Assembly: GCA_013400975.1 (NCBI GenBank)
Contig: WBMZ01003062.1
Location: 118,822-182,821 of the forward strand
Length of the DNA: 64,000 bases
Direction of reading: 5' to 3'
DNA from: Atrichornis clamosus
Lineage: Eukaryota; Chordata; Aves; Passeriformes; Menuridae
In this document: positions 25,231-39,000 of the stretch, piece after piece
Position numbering within the stretch: position 1 is the stretch's first letter
How the letters are laid out: each line of letters starts with the position of its first letter
The notes under the pieces: generated by a model
The model's input: only the letters and a program-made list of their open reading frames with translations
The model's database searches: none
What the model was told of the DNA's origin: nothing
Translations under genes and position numbers: made by a program

Positions 25231-27664
25231 AGGGCCAAGGAGATTGCTTTGAAAACTGAAGTCCTGTATTCACAGAGGATGTAGCTCTGACAGGCATTTT
25301 TCTCCCTTCTTGTTTGGTTCCTCTCTTTTGGTCCTGACTTGTGTGTAGAGGTGAGCAGATATTTAATTTCTTTCTCTGTCTGCCTCTTCTGCTCTGACTG
25401 GTGCAGAGAGAGTTGAAATGCACATTTTACCTAGAGTTGTGAGCCTCAAGTGATCTCTGCTGCCTCTGGCCTGGAAGCAATGGAAGGTAATAGGATGAGC
25501 CACCACTTTCACTTCAGGTATGGTGAAGCCTACTGCAAAATTCTGGCTGATCATCACTGCCTCGCAGAAAGAGAATGAGATCATGTGGTGCTGACACTCT
25601 GGGATGGTCTTTTCAAATGGAATTATGACTAGTAAATGTGGGCTATGCAGGTTTCTATTGAATGTATTAAATTTCTTAAGGTATGAATCCTCTAGGCAAG
25701 ATTATACATTACCACAGCAAATTATCCAAATGTACAAGAGTTATTGAGGAGTTAAATGCATCTGAGTTATGAAGTGCCAAACATCCTGGGAACAGACAAT
25801 TCTGATTATATCCTTTATTGTGTTAGAGCCATTTTATGGGTAATATGTCTGAATAAATCTGAAAGTGTCAAACCTATGCATTAGCAAGAGATTTGTCTTG
25901 ATGCTTTACACTACTGAACAGTGCACTGCACAAAAACTGGATTTGGCAATGAGAAGGGCTGGGGATGCAAAGGAGAGCTCATTTGAAGGGACAGCACTGC
26001 TCTGTATCTCATACCTTTGTCCAAAACTGCTCCAAACCACATCTGTGTGGGTGGGGGTAGCTGTTGTGACCCTGCTGTTTTCTGGGGAATGTTCTAGAAA
26101 TGTTCCTGTCTGAATGGCTGGCAAAGTGAGTAATGTGGTCAGTTGAAATTCACCTCTGCATTGCCTTTATATTCCACCTACCCCTCTTATGGGCTCTTGT
26201 CTTATTTCTGGTGACTGGGGCACCAGGATGCCACGGAAAACAAAGCAAATGCTCCTGTCTGTACATGTACATTGACAAGTGAATGTAACAGGCAGCTGCT
26301 ATTTGTCTTTTATTTGAATAGAAGTGGTCATTCCAAATACCGGTACAAATGAAAGGAAAAACAGATCTATTTAAAAAAAAGTGATCACATTTTGTTTTGG
26401 TGGGTGTTTTGTATTTTGGCATTTTTTCGGCAGTTTTTTTGCCGTTGGATTTTTGGTTTTTTGATGCTCTTCCTTGCTTTAGTTTAATATCAATACAACG
26501 ATGCCTGAAGAAAAAAATTAACCAGCTGGACTGCCAACAACTACCTGCACTAGCAGTAGGATCACATTGTGAGGGGAAAGCTGCTCATTGCCTGTGGGTG
26601 AGAACTAAAGAACTCCCTGCTCTGTGGGAGTGCTCCTCCAAAAAAAATTAGCCTTCTGAAAGGGCTGTTGTGTGTGTGCATGTCTGTGAATCATGTCACC
26701 AGAAATACTGAACAAACACCTGTGGTAACAACACTGAAGTATTAAGTGTCCCTGCTGTTTGGGAATAGGTAGCAAATCTTGCCATGCCGTACTGTGCTGT
26801 AGTATTGAAGGCTTTTATTGTAGTTATTTGCCATATGCGGCTCCTATTTTTTTCATAATTGTAATTAAATAGTGTAAGCTAAGAAAAGAAGTGTAAATAC
26901 TTAATTGTGTGAAACCAATACAGATAGTAGCAGCAACTTTTGCTGTAAATGAATGGCAGATCAAATCACCAGACTCAGCTGGGCTTGACATGTTATGTCT
27001 ACTAACATATATTTGCTTTTACTTCTACTCTGTATAATGCAGTCAAATGCTAAAATGTGCACCACACACATCTGAATAAGAAACAAGCACTTCAGAAATT
27101 ATTTAGGGAGTGGCCAGCTATGAATGGCTTTGCAGAATTACTTTTTAGGGCTTGAGTAATTTAGCATCTTCTCATAAAGTAACTCTGGTTTCTGTGGACA
27201 GGAAACCTAAGAGGCCAGCAATTCAGCAGTGGGCTTCATTTTAGGTGCTGAGGCTTTACTGGTTCAAGTAACAAGAAAAAGATACAAATTGTAGAACATT
27301 TAGATTTGAAATCCTGTTTTCAGTCCTATTTGAATATTTAATTTCATGCATTTAAAACTTGCCTCCAGATGATGTTATGTTTGTTTAAATACTTGTATTA
27401 ATAATAAGTGCCTTCCTGAAATGTATCTTCCATAAAAACAAATGCAGAAATTATTACAAGTAGCTCTGTGAAGGAAGACTATGCTAGCCAGTGGTGTATT
27501 GCAGTCAAACACAGTTACAACTCATAGTAATCCTTTTGCGGTGATAATGGAGAGCTACTTGCACAATGAATTTTAAAGTAACCTCCTGACACAGGTTGTA
27601 GAATTCCCTCTTACCCCGAGGTGACATGGAGAGTGAGCATCAGAGTCTGAGTAACTGCTGACAC
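25231..27664. other. Unique non-coding DNA, no gene seen
   Basis: No gene or transposon recognised. A T- and G-rich patch at 26391-26465 contains a small hairpin (CGGCA at 26428-26432 and TGCCG at 26440-26444), with no sign that it is functional. Confidence 0.55.
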
Positions 27665-27815
27665 CTTGCTCTGGGGTCAAGGAATCAGAAATGCCTGGGT
27701 TGAGGAGCTGTGCCGGGGGGATAAAGCTTGCAGGAGAAGAAGCCTGTGATTAGTGATCTGTAAACTGGGAATAAGGACAGTCACTGTGGCTTGTGTTTAT
27801 AAAGTGCTTGGAACT
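27665..27815 (+). mobile_element. Possible MIR SINE relic
   Basis: Two pieces of the MIR core consensus appear in the right order. Near 27668-27715 is a CTCTGGGGTCA...GCCTGGGTTGAG...GCTGTGCC segment, matching the MIR CTCTGGAGTCAGACTGCC...GGTT...GCTCTGCC region. Near 27757-27812 is an ATCTGTAAACTGGGAATAAG segment followed by TATAAAGTGCTTGGAA, matching the MIR 3' half. The expected middle (TGTGACCTTGGGCAAG) is not clear. Identity is low, so chance is possible. Confidence 0.35.
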
Positions 27816-28946
27816 GGAGCCCTCGTACATGTTGGTGACTCGGAGGTGCTGTGGTAGTACAGACACGTACTGAGAAACATGATGAATGTGGGAGTTCAGG
27901 ATTATGACTAATTATGGCAATATAACAGCATTTCCTATGACACTTTAAATGTTCCTGGATGAGTGTTTGGTTATGTATTTTAGATTCTCCTTGGTTAAAG
28001 GGAGTCCTTGAATTAGTAGTGATATTTAAAGCATAATTTACAAGAAGGAAAAAAACCCACCATCGCTCTAGGGAATGTTACCCATTTAGCTCATTTACTG
28101 ACTTAATTGTGCAGTGAAATAAGTGTCCTCAACTTGAAGATGCTGAAACATGTGAGGAAGCTTTGTCACTGTGGAGTCCCGATGAGCTGTGATCTCTCAC
28201 CTGCAGGGCACTGGGGCACACACAATCCCAGTGAAGCGTAAGAGTAACTTTGCCTCATCTGAGTGAAGATTTTGTTGGTGTTGCAATCCTTGGTGTTCCT
28301 GTTTTTCAGACTAACACAACAGAGATGTATTTTTTCTTTTGTGGGATAGAAAAATTAGCTTCAGCTGGAAGCCTTTTCCTGACTGAGCATCAGTAAGGAC
28401 TGTTGCAGAATTGTTTCCCACTCGTCTAGGAAATGGTGAAGTATATTGAGGTTTTTTTTCTGCTTGTTCTTGTTCCTTATCTAAAGCTTTCTTTCCTGCT
28501 TGTTTGCATTCATTTAAACAGGCTGATGCACAGGGAGCATAAGTCAGTCCTCTCTGAGTGACTGAGGGACTCTGCTGAGCTCCTCTTATGGAAACTCCCA
28601 CGGACCCACCTGCTCTACAGCGGGCTCCTCTTTCTGTCCTGCTGGAGCCCTGGGAAGGTCCCTGCCCAGCATGCAGCCAGCCACTGCCCTCCCAGACTGC
28701 TCATCCCTGGACTAGGCTCTGTAAGTGCAGCTGGAGGAGCACCTCTGGACACTACAGCTTGTTTCATGTGTCTAGGACACCAACCTTGGCAAAGGGTAGA
28801 TTGCATTTCTCTCTGCTGGCTGTCAGTGACACTTGTGCACAAATCTAGATTTGGATGCAAATGTTTCCCCTTTGGTCTTCCTGTTGCATTACATTGCCTA
28901 AAGTAGAGAGGAACAAGTGATAGCATCAGGATTCAAGCCTAAACCA

Positions 28947-28966
28947 GGTTGGGTTGGGTTGGGTTG
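28947..28966 (+). repeat. (GGTTG)4 microsatellite
   Basis: Four perfect copies of GGTTG, a short five-base microsatellite. It is not telomeric (TTAGGG)n sequence. Confidence 0.95.
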
Positions 28967-31900
28967 TTTAGTCAGATTTGGTCTGGGTTTTAACCACCTT
29001 TGGTCCTGTATTCTGTTTCAATCCAGCTGCTGAGTAAGTCCAGTTTGCTGGAATTTCCAAAGAGATACTTAATTTTTCCAAATACTGACAAAATTCCTAC
29101 TTTCATTTCTGTCTTTATCCCCTAATGGAAAAATATGAAATAACTCAGTGAAACTTCATTGCTTTTCATTTCAAAAACTTTTTTCAGTATGTTTCCTGTA
29201 TGGGAATAAACAAAAGAAAGCCATGAGAGTACCTCAGCAATTGCTCATGATGTGCAAATGTATTTGCATGCTCTTTTTTAAACCTTGTTTTTAAGCCTAT
29301 TCTTAAAACATCTAATTTCCAACAGGAATGAAAGAAAAGTTTAAAAATATTGAAAGAGGAGGTAGAAATGCAGTTGCTTTTCTTTTTTGCCAAGGCAGGA
29401 TTTCATTTCTCTGAAGACAGAGAGTAGGCGATGGTGAGGACAGCTGTGAATCATTCATCCTGTAGACCTTCAGTTGGTTGAGGAGATGAACATCTCAGCT
29501 CATGGCTGATCTTATGCCCCAGATCTCCAAGCTCTGGAGCAGCCTGTACCTTGGGAATGTGAACAAGGAGCAGGTTTTTGAGGGAGAAAATCAGCAAAAA
29601 ATTGCATCCAGATCAGGTTATCTGTGTCAGACCTATGTCACCAGGCTCTCTGAGAGAAGGATAGCATCTAGCAGATTTCTTGTCTTAAAAAGTCAAAAAA
29701 ATAGGCCAAGACTTTTTTAAAAAAATTTTTTAAAGAGTAATTATATGAGTTGGCAGAAACATGGAGTGTCTGCCAGTTTTCACATAGCACAGAGAGTCTG
29801 GCATTTGCCAAGGTGTGGTTTTTTGTTTTTTGGCAGTTTTCTGACACTGGATGATTTGTATCTGAGTCTGATCTCCCTTAGTGTCTGAAATGGCAAAAAT
29901 GCATCTGACTAATCGATGACATTGGGATGACCTTCCTGTGTTTATAAGCATAACAAGGGATTTCATCTCCCTGGCCTTGAGATTGCCTGTTCTCCCCTGT
30001 ACTGGGAGCCTCATTGTTTCACCATATTGTGGAGTTGTTTCAGTGCCCACAGGAAACATCAGAATTGTAAATTCTTCAGCTTAAAAGGTATCTCAAAAAT
30101 GCTACCAACCAACCAAATAAAGCATAAGTGTAACTGTGGAGTTTTTTTAACCAGGACAGAAGAAATCCAAACTCTCCTCAGACTGAATCAGACCCTTTGA
30201 CCCATTGCTTTTGCTGTTTGTGTTCTCCCATACCACTGTAACTATCTGAACAACTGGTTTATCCCATCCTACACTGCTTATTTCATTTTATTAGGCAGGT
30301 TAGTCCTGTGGATCTTTCCAGACAGAGGCATAGGAGCTGTGAGTCGTATACTGCTCAGAAAAAAGTCTCCTGGATATGCCTGTGCACCTCCTCCAGCTGA
30401 TCCTATGGCCAGTGCTGAGTGTCCACACTCCTCTGCCTCTCCAGAAGGCCCCTCCATGTGCAGCTGCACAGGTTTTGTCCTGCCTCCCTCAGTCACTGGG
30501 CTGCTGAAGCTGGGAACATTTTGGACGGTGCTGTGGAGATCAGGGCATCCCCTTGGAGCACCCCAGGCATCAAGAAGTGTTATTTCTGGAAGTGTGATAG
30601 CAGCACCTCTGCCTGGACAGCCCTGGCAGCTGTTCACGCTGCTGAGACAGTGAGCGGCGGGGCATTCGTTAGAGGGACGGTGCAAACTCTCAGCATCTCC
30701 AGAGTCCATAACTACATTTCAACTGTCTGACCACCTGTGTGGGAAACACCCACCAAAGCCAGTAACCAGCCTGTAGCGTGAGGCTGACAATGGTAGGTGT
30801 TAATTCAGCACAGTGCTTCCCATTGCAAGCACTTCACGGCCTGTCTCTGTAATGGCAGGAAGCTGTCAGTTCTGCTTCTGACAAACTCCAAGGAAATATT
30901 TCCTGAGGAACCATGGAGGCTCACACGACCTGCAGCTTATTTTGGGTAAACAGATAAAAATTCCTAAGGGGCTCATTCATCCAATGTGAACATTTTTCCT
31001 GATGTTGGACTAACTCAAGTTATTGTGACTGTAAAGCAGCAAAACATTGCAATGCCTTGGAAATGTGACCCCGAACATGTATAAGATTGTTGTGTCTTTT
31101 TAACATTTGAAAAGTCCTTTCTCTGCCAAATATGGGTGCTGCAGTGTTGAAATGAAGCTCAAATCTGGCCTGGTGACAGCTGTAGTTAGCTTTAAAGTAT
31201 AAAACCATCTGTATTTTATGTATTTAAAGGAAAATTATCACAGTTGTGTTTCTGTGGATATGGTCAAAGGCAGATTCTCATCACATGGTGATGTGATTCC
31301 ATTGACAGGTATGGAATTATTGCTGCTGTAACCCCAAATGTAATGAGAACAGGGCTGCACTCTAAGTGTGCAAGTGAGGGCACAGTAACAGACAAATTGT
31401 GTGTGCACGAAGTGCAGCGAGTGCTCTTCTTTAATTAACTGAATGACTGTCTCTTGTAGGCTGTGTCACCTACTACTGCCTCATCTCTGTAATGTAGGAA
31501 AAAGCACAACTGCAAAGGTGTGAAAAAACAAAATCCAAATTTGTACCTGTGTGGTTACAGGGCATAGATAAGTTAAAATATTAGCTATTACTGAGTGGAA
31601 TATGAACGGATTACAGTCTCCACAAGGCACCAGTGATATATGGGGGAGGATGTGCAGACAAGAGAGATGACTAAATATAATGTTAAGACACATAGCATGA
31701 ACCAAATGATAGCACTACTTACAATTTGAATTTCTGTGCATAGTTACCATATGGATGAAGCCCTCATTCAAGTAAGTGTATGATAGATGTTTGATTAAAA
31801 AATCATGGAAAGGAGTGCAAGGCATCATGTATAAACAGCACATTTAAATGTTATAGAGAGAAAGGCTTCTTTGAGTAACAGTCTCAGTGGTTTTGCCTTT

Positions 31901-32242
31901 TGATTAATGTCAGTCCAGTTTGGTACTGCCCTAACAGGGAAAGCTGAAGTTTGCACTGAAGGCAGCTATATATGGTAATTCTGGAATCAGGAGTTTAGAG
32001 AATTTAGATGAGCCAGTTAAAACGAAATACCAGCAGTCAGTTTGTTTCCCATCATGTGAAGGCATTGCATTCTGCTGCACATCACCTTTCCAGAGACCTG
32101 GGTGGGAGTCGGAAGTGGCAGCATTTTGTTGGGGCAGAAAATCCTGGAAGTGCTAGCTGGCAGCAGTCAGGACCACACTGATGATACCCCACATTTTTAT
32201 TGGTATATGTCATCACAAATTAGTCAATTAGTATTTCATCTT

Positions 32243-32264
32243 CCCCCCGTCCCCCCAACCCCCC
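32243..32264 (-). repeat. Three C6 runs (G-rich on minus strand)
   Basis: Runs of six C at 32243-32248, 32251-32256 and 32259-32264 are separated by two-base linkers (GT and AA). The minus strand therefore has three G6 tracts, able in principle to form a G-quadruplex if one tract is shared or a fourth comes from elsewhere. It stands alone in AT-rich DNA. Confidence 0.9.
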
Positions 32265-34460
32265 ATTTTAAGGTCTGACCTAATACACAATTTAAGCACT
32301 TATGGATGACTGGAGTGTGCTCTGTGAAGTGTTTGTGTATCTGAAGTACTTAACCATTCAGATCTGGTTTCTTTTATCCTGCACAGATCTCCAGTACTTC
32401 CTCACTGGATGTTGTTGGTATGTTTTTCTCTTGAGCTGATGCTAGAGAGAAAAAGCAGTGCTGGATCCTAGCAGTAGCCCAACAGTTTCTTGTCTGCAGT
32501 AACCACAAATGCAAATTAGATGGTTTATCAGTAGCTCATTTGCCATTCTTAATGTCACTGTGCAGATGGCTTCAGGAAAAGAGGGTTTGTATACAAGTAA
32601 TGCCTACATCTTGATTAATTCTAGATGATCTCAAACAAAAGCTGCTCACCCTTTAATAATGGCATGTCTTTGAGCTCAGCAGCACGTGCATATCTGGGGA
32701 CAATGTGTGTGCCAGACCTGCATGCAGCCACAGGATGAAATGTCTCCCTTGATGGTGGGAGCATATCTCTGCCCTGTAGGACTGTGTTCAAGGACTGGGA
32801 GAAAGTGCTGAATGATGAGATAGATGGAAAGGGGGTGGCACAACTTCTCTGGTAGGGTAGAAAACCCTGGGATATCTCCTGAGTAAAATGCATGGGGCAG
32901 GGTCCAGCAGGGAGTGGAAAGGAGCAAGAGAAATCCTGGTCCTGACCCTCACATCTCCCAAACACCTGTGGGCTGATGTCCCACTCTGGTCTGAGCTCAT
33001 CCCTGTCACCACAGAGGTGCCTGATGCCCTGGGCTGGGGCAGCCCCAAAGCCTGCACTGCTCCCTGGCTGGGGTGCTGGGAATGCCCAGGCACCCAGGGA
33101 GCCCTCAGGCCTTACTGCACCCACACAGCAACTTCAAGCTGTGTTTGTGTTTGTAATTAAAACTCTAAATGACTTCTGACTCTTCATTAATGCCAGGTTT
33201 TGAAAAGATGAGAAAAAGACAACTTGAGTTTGGTATGACACCTTCAGGTGATCTTGTACCAAATATAAGAGCAGATAGGTTTAAACCTGATTGATAGCTT
33301 TGAAGAAGGAACAGATAAAAACATCTACAGTTATTTGAAGAAAAAATACTGTAATGAAGTTAGATTACGGCCAAGGCAAATAACATTATGGTCTGAAACT
33401 GGTGTGAACTAGAAAAGGAGTTTGAATGCCAGAAGCAACCTGCAGTTATGTTTGAGAAATCTCTGCAAAACCATAAGGAAAATATAAAGAGGTGAGCTCA
33501 AAACAATGTCAACTCTGTCTATGAAAACAGGCTTAAAAGACTGAAAACATTCAAAGGAAAACAAAAATGAGTCAAAGCACTAACCAGTCTGGTATGTAGT
33601 GATTGACAAGAGCAGGACAGAAAATCCTCTAAACAGTTTTTATTTGGGATTATGCTTCATGTGTCCTAGGTGTTGCAAACAAGAGTTATTACTGTTGTTT
33701 GACAGACTTGCCATCTAGCAAAATATTTCCCAGCACATGAATAATAGTTTAGCAATATGTTTGTGAATGAGCAAATCAAGGTTGATGTGTGGTGGTAGTT
33801 TTACAGTGAAAGTAAAAGGAATGTTTCTGGAAAACCTATTAAGATCAAATAGGCATCTTTCTATGTTATAATTTCTAAAGAAAGCTAGCTTATCCACATG
33901 GTTCCCTCTTGCTAAACAGGAAAAATGAAAATAAAAATTCAGTGGCTTAAAAGGAGGAGGCAGGTTTGCTCTCAAGCAGAGTATATACAAGGGAGGGCCA
34001 CAGCTTTGTGTGCAGGGACACCTGGCCAGTTCCAATTGATTCTCTCACAGGATTTCAACTTGTCTGTTGGGATTTTACTTACGCTTTTTATAACACAAAT
34101 GTTCAAGTGCTAAATAATTGATATCATTTGTATTTGTCATCAAAACTGGAGATGAGAAAAGACCTTTTGGTCTTTTTCCTGCTGCATAAAAGGAATATCT
34201 GTTTTGTCAGTGGGTTTTTTTTCCCTGTTCTGATTAGGGAGATGATTTAATCATTTCCATTGAGTGGCTTTTCCAGGAATGGCAAGAGATAAACCCCTGT
34301 AGTTTGCCTGACATCGATCCCTTTATTCTTCTTTGATTAATTTTCTCAATCATTTTTCATCTCTTATGTATTCTTATTCCTCTCTGCAATGCCCTTAAAA
34401 CATTTAGCATCCACTGCATGACTGCTGTGTCCACACGTGTGTGTTCTGCTCTCTTTGCTT

Positions 34461-34491
34461 TGTAATCTCTACAGCCCTGTAATCTCTACAG
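34461..34491 (+). repeat. Direct repeat, 14 bases twice
   Basis: TGTAATCTCTACAG occurs at 34461-34474 and again, identically, at 34478-34491 (period 17). It looks like a small slippage duplication. Confidence 0.9.
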
Positions 34492-36004
34492 ATGCCTAAA
34501 CCAAACAACTAATTGTGTTTTTCTGCAAACTGCTCTGATGACTTGGTCCACTGAAAAAGAGCATTAAGAGCAGGTGGTGAGCTGTGATTGCTGTTTCTGA
34601 TTGGAGAAGAGTTATGCATGTCTTTATTTTTATTATCTCTTTCCTCTGTCTTCCCACCTGCTGTTGGCTCTGGTTTTAACCCTGCAGCAGAGCCTGCCTT
34701 TTTTCCTCTCCCTGCACTCACATGGAGTTAATGCTAGTGGCCCTGGTTCCCAGCTGCTGTGCTAATAGCACAATTGACATTGAGGTGGCATGGCAAAACG
34801 TTGATTGAGAACCAGGGGAAGACATAATTGAATGAATTAATGATGGAAGGAAGGATTAAAATTGTGCTCCTAGCTTCCAGACATGCCAAATATTTTGAAA
34901 GCAGTATTTTAACAAGGAGAATGAGAAAAATGCTAAACAACTGAGATGCCTGAGGGGCTTAGTGGTTGTCTCAAGACTGGGTACGCTCCTTCCCTTACAG
35001 GGAAACCCAGCTTTTTTTAGCTGGATTTCTAATGTCATCTGTTCCAAAACTTGAGCAGACAGGGCTGACTGCTTCAGAGATTACTTGCTGGGATACTCTA
35101 AATCCACAGCAGAGTGAAAGGCCAGTGTTCTCCATGCCGCTGAGGTCTGGCACAGAAGAATCTGCTACACAGAGGTTTGACCTCTCTGTGCCTGAAGCTC
35201 GAGGAAATCACAGCTATCTGTGCACCACCTACAGAGTGCAAGTGGGAATCCTCCAGAAACAGAGCTGTTGAAAGCCAGAAGTTCCTGATGCAAATATAAT
35301 AGTTAATTGTTGGTATGTTTCCTTTGACAGAAGTGCTGCCTTGTGATCTGTCTCGGTGGGAGGAGGAGGTCAGGGCTGCATTCCTGTTGGGTTCCTTACG
35401 TGCAGGAGGCCCAACATAAAACCTGGGAAAGGCTTTGTAACATCTTGTTGCCTTTAGACCTAGGTAATGCTCACATCGCTTTTCTAGAGGGCCTTACCTT
35501 ACTAAATCAGCTCCTCTGAGTATGCTACAGTGTGCAACTGCTGTCACTGGGTAAGTTATGGTAAGTTATGAGCTGCAAAATGACACGGGTTCAAATCTGT
35601 CTTACTTTCCTTACGGTTGAATGTATGACCTCATGCTACAGTTTTAGCTAGACTTAGGTCACCAAAATTCAGGAACATTTGCATTCCCAAACAGGCTGCC
35701 CTGATGTGCACTGTGTATCCAAGTAAGCTCCTGATGGCTGTCTGGCATTGTTATCCTCAAGTTTTTTCTTTGCAAACAATCCAACTCTGCCTCTGTTCAC
35801 AGTCTGAATGCCAAGGACCTAATTCTGGGCTAGTTTCAAATTTTCTCTCTTGTCTGATTTGGATGTAGGTGGAGCAGTTTTGTTTTTGGGAATGAAGCCA
35901 AAAATGCAGGTGACTTGACTTCATTTTCTCTGCATTTGTTTTCTGAAGTGCATTTTTATCTCCAGAAAGAGAGACACGTTGCCTTAAGAGCAATGCAGAA
36001 CATG

Positions 36005-36083
36005 GAATCATAGAATAGCTTAGGTTGAAAGGGACCTTTAAAGATCATCCTGTCCAACTGCCCTGCAACGAGCAGGAACATCA
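36005..36083 (-). mobile_element. CR1 LINE 3' terminus, minus strand
   Basis: About 80 bases of the extreme 3' end of CR1. On the minus strand it reads a GGGCAG-like string, then GGACAGGATGATCTTTAAAG, GGTCCCTTTCAACC, and ends in ATTCTATGATTC, the CR1 tail. The rest of the element is absent. Very short 5'-truncated copies like this are common in birds. Confidence 0.85.
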
Positions 36084-39000
36084 GATGTGTCTAGTCACAG
36101 AAGAGATAGCAAGCACTTCAGAGCTGTTTCTGGACTTTTTTTTTTTTTGCACAAATATGAGAAAGAAATAGTGAAAAGGATAATTTTTAAAGTATACAAA
36201 AGCATTCCTCTACTGTTTTAAGCTGAGTATTTAAACTATTCACTTAGCCCTGGGGAGAGGAAGAGCTTTCCATTCATAACCACCTGCAGCAACCTTTGAG
36301 CTTTTTTTATGAACCCAGCAGCTGGTAAAAATAATTCAGTCCTTTCAAAAGGTGAGCCAGAATCCACTACATTTTGTCACAGTCTCAGCTTATTTAAGCT
36401 TTCCTTTTTTTTCTGATAAAGACAAATATGTTCTAAATTAACACGCACTGTAGTAACTATGTTCTTTTGATGAGGGACCAATCAGAAAATTGCAAATTAA
36501 GATCATAAAGGAAAATATAGTATCTCTTACATACCTTGCAAATCTAATGAAATTAATTTCACTGGTTTCAGTTTTAAAACACAATGAAAGAATAGCTGCA
36601 GCAAGACTATGCTGTGCATCAGCAGGAGAGGAGCTAAATCTGAGCTTCAGAAGGGAGCTGCATGTGGCAAAACACTGGCCTGAGTGGAGCAGCTATTTTT
36701 AAATAGCTGTTTGTGCCTCCATGGGGAGCTATGCCTGGTGATACACAAGGAAAGGAGGAGGTTTGTGCCGCTACTGTGGGCCAAGAAATGTCAGCTGGGA
36801 GACTTTTGTGGGCAGAAGAGCAACCCAGGTAAAGGTGAGCAGTGGGAGAAGGAAGAATTGGACCCCACACTGTGACCAAGGGGACTGGCAGGTGGATTGG
36901 GCACACACTGGGAGAGGAGATGGAGGACAGCTTCTCCAGGAACTGGAAGAAGTCAAAGTTCCCTGATGTCCCACTGGAGAAAATGACCAAGTAAAAAGTT
37001 ACTGAGCATGTGCAGCTTTTGCTGCTGCTGCTATAGTTTGGTTTGATTTGGTTTGGGAAGCCAGGTCTTGCCACTGCATGCATAGTCACATCATATGGGT
37101 GGGAATCAGAGAAATGGAGGGGCTCTTGTCTGAGGTGACTGTTTCAGAGTCATTTTTTTCCAGCGTGTTGCCTTTGTTCCCTCCTGTTTCCAGCTGGAGT
37201 GTGTAGAGGATGACGGGTGCATGCAGAGCAGTGGATCCATGAGCAGGGGCATGGCAGGGACCCTGGGGACATCCACAGCCCCTCTAGACTGGGAACATCC
37301 CCCAGCCCTGCTAGGGAAGCCAAGGGAAGCCTGCAAGTATTCAGCACAATGCACTCGCAGCATCCAGTAACAGCAGTGGTGAAGGGGCTTTCTGAGTCAG
37401 AGGATTATGTGTAATCCTAGTTTGGGACAGAGGGCTGACAGGAGCATGCTAGGGCAGAGCTGTGCAGCTTTTGGAGCATGGGAGCTGCTGAGCTGATTCA
37501 GACGCTTGCTCAGCCTGAGCCTGGCCCTGCTTGGTCTCAGAGACCTTTGCCTCAGAGGGAGCAGCAAGAAGCTTCCTGCAGGGAAGGATGAAACAGGCCT
37601 GAGACTGAGCTAATGGTCCCCTGCAAGGAAATCAGTGGCTTACAGTCATTGGAAAGTCTTGTTTATTGTACTGAAGCCTAAAGGTATTTGTCAGCTGATA
37701 TCAATGCCCCATCCTCTTTTAACTCCTGTTTCAATCTTAGCCTCTTGTATTTGGCACAAAGTTCCAGTGGATTAGCTGACATTTTATGTTTAGTTTTAAA
37801 TTGCTGGCCCTTCATCCCTCTTACTGTTCACTCATTTCACAGCACAGGAAGAAGGACAAGCCTAGACATTTTTGGCCTAGTGTCTGTAGGTTTCTCACTG
37901 CTTTTGTTTTTTTATTGCTGTAATTTCTGACATAAAAGTGTCAAAAATGAGATGGACAGCCTGTGCAGATGGGAACAATCTGAGAATGAAACTGGGCTGA
38001 GCAGCAGAATGGAAACCTGGCACCACAGCTGCCCAAGCAAACCTCCCCGGGCCACGCTGTTGGTGTGAGCCTGGTCCAGCCTCTGGTATCTGGAATTTTT
38101 TCTGTCTAGAATTGATGTGAGCAGGACGACCAGGATTCAAATGCTTGTGGTACCGCCTCTATTTCCAAGAGGACTTTCAAGAAAAGGCCAGTGATGCTGG
38201 CTGTCCCGTAAGCTTTTCATTAGTGACTCACTTAGCACTGGGAATAAACAGGGAACTGAATCAAGCTGGGCCTGTCTTGGACTTTTCCCCTGAATCCTAT
38301 TTTTATCTACAGAAATGCAAATCAGAAGTACTTTGCTGAAAGTAGGGAGGTACTTTATAATTTATTTGTCAAATTGGTGGGAAATTTCTGAAGCATATGG
38401 TTCCAAAAGTATCTGTTGCTGCTAAATATCCCCTCCCTCTGGACAGAGAAGGCTATTCAGATGTGCCTGAGGATGTGATGAGCTGCTGGGAATGGACTGT
38501 CAGTGAGGCAGACATGAATGGCCTGGGCTTCTCATGAAATGTGAAGGCAGAAAATATTTAGTATCATTAAAAGGACAAAGTTGACATAATCAGCTTAGTA
38601 AAATCCATTTTACAGAGAGTCTGTTTCTGAAAATTAGGTGTTAGCATTTGTTAAAAAAAGACTAAATCATAAAACATTACTGTGAATATTATGAAAGAAA
38701 ATCAAGCAGTGTCTATAAATTCAGCTGCAGGCTTTAGGTCAGCTCTGATGCTGAAATAAAGTCTTGATATTCTCAAGTTTTTGCTTGTGTGTTCTCTGCT
38801 TCATCCTGTGTGCTCACACAAGCAGCAAACTGAATCGAGAAGCTGATCAAAATCCGAAGTAACTTTTTTTTCCATGGGGCACTTGTTTGGTTTTAGCTTA
38901 CTCCTAAAGCTCAGAAGGAACTGGCGCATACTGTGTGTTTTGAGAATGCTGTTGGCTTTATGCTTTCCTATACAGGTGTGCATAATTTTTCTTAGGTGTG

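Larger units (their letters stand above)
27816..36004. other. Unique non-coding DNA with minor simple repeats
   Basis: No gene recognised. Moderately GC-rich patches at 28580-28760, 30280-30700 and 32880-33120 are open in several frames on both strands. None shows a known protein signature or paired splice signals that I can defend. Small repeats inside the block are listed separately. Confidence 0.55.

Noticed and set aside
26428..26444. CGGCA...TGCCG hairpin followed by T-rich DNA, like a bacterial terminator
   Set aside because: A five-base stem in eukaryotic DNA with no upstream gene; chance.
32621..33124. 167-codon minus-strand frame rich in G, A and P
   Set aside because: Lies in a GC-richer patch where several frames on both strands are open, as expected when stop codons are rare by composition.
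35150..35215. CCTCTCTGTGCCT piece like the MIR 3' half
   Set aside because: Only about 15 bases agree and the neighbouring MIR blocks are absent.
35580..35640. GGTTCAAATC string resembling a tRNA B box
   Set aside because: No A box at the right distance and no cloverleaf pairing; at most a decayed SINE trace.
38600..38630. CCATTTTACAGA string like a reversed MIR
   Set aside because: A 12-base match only.
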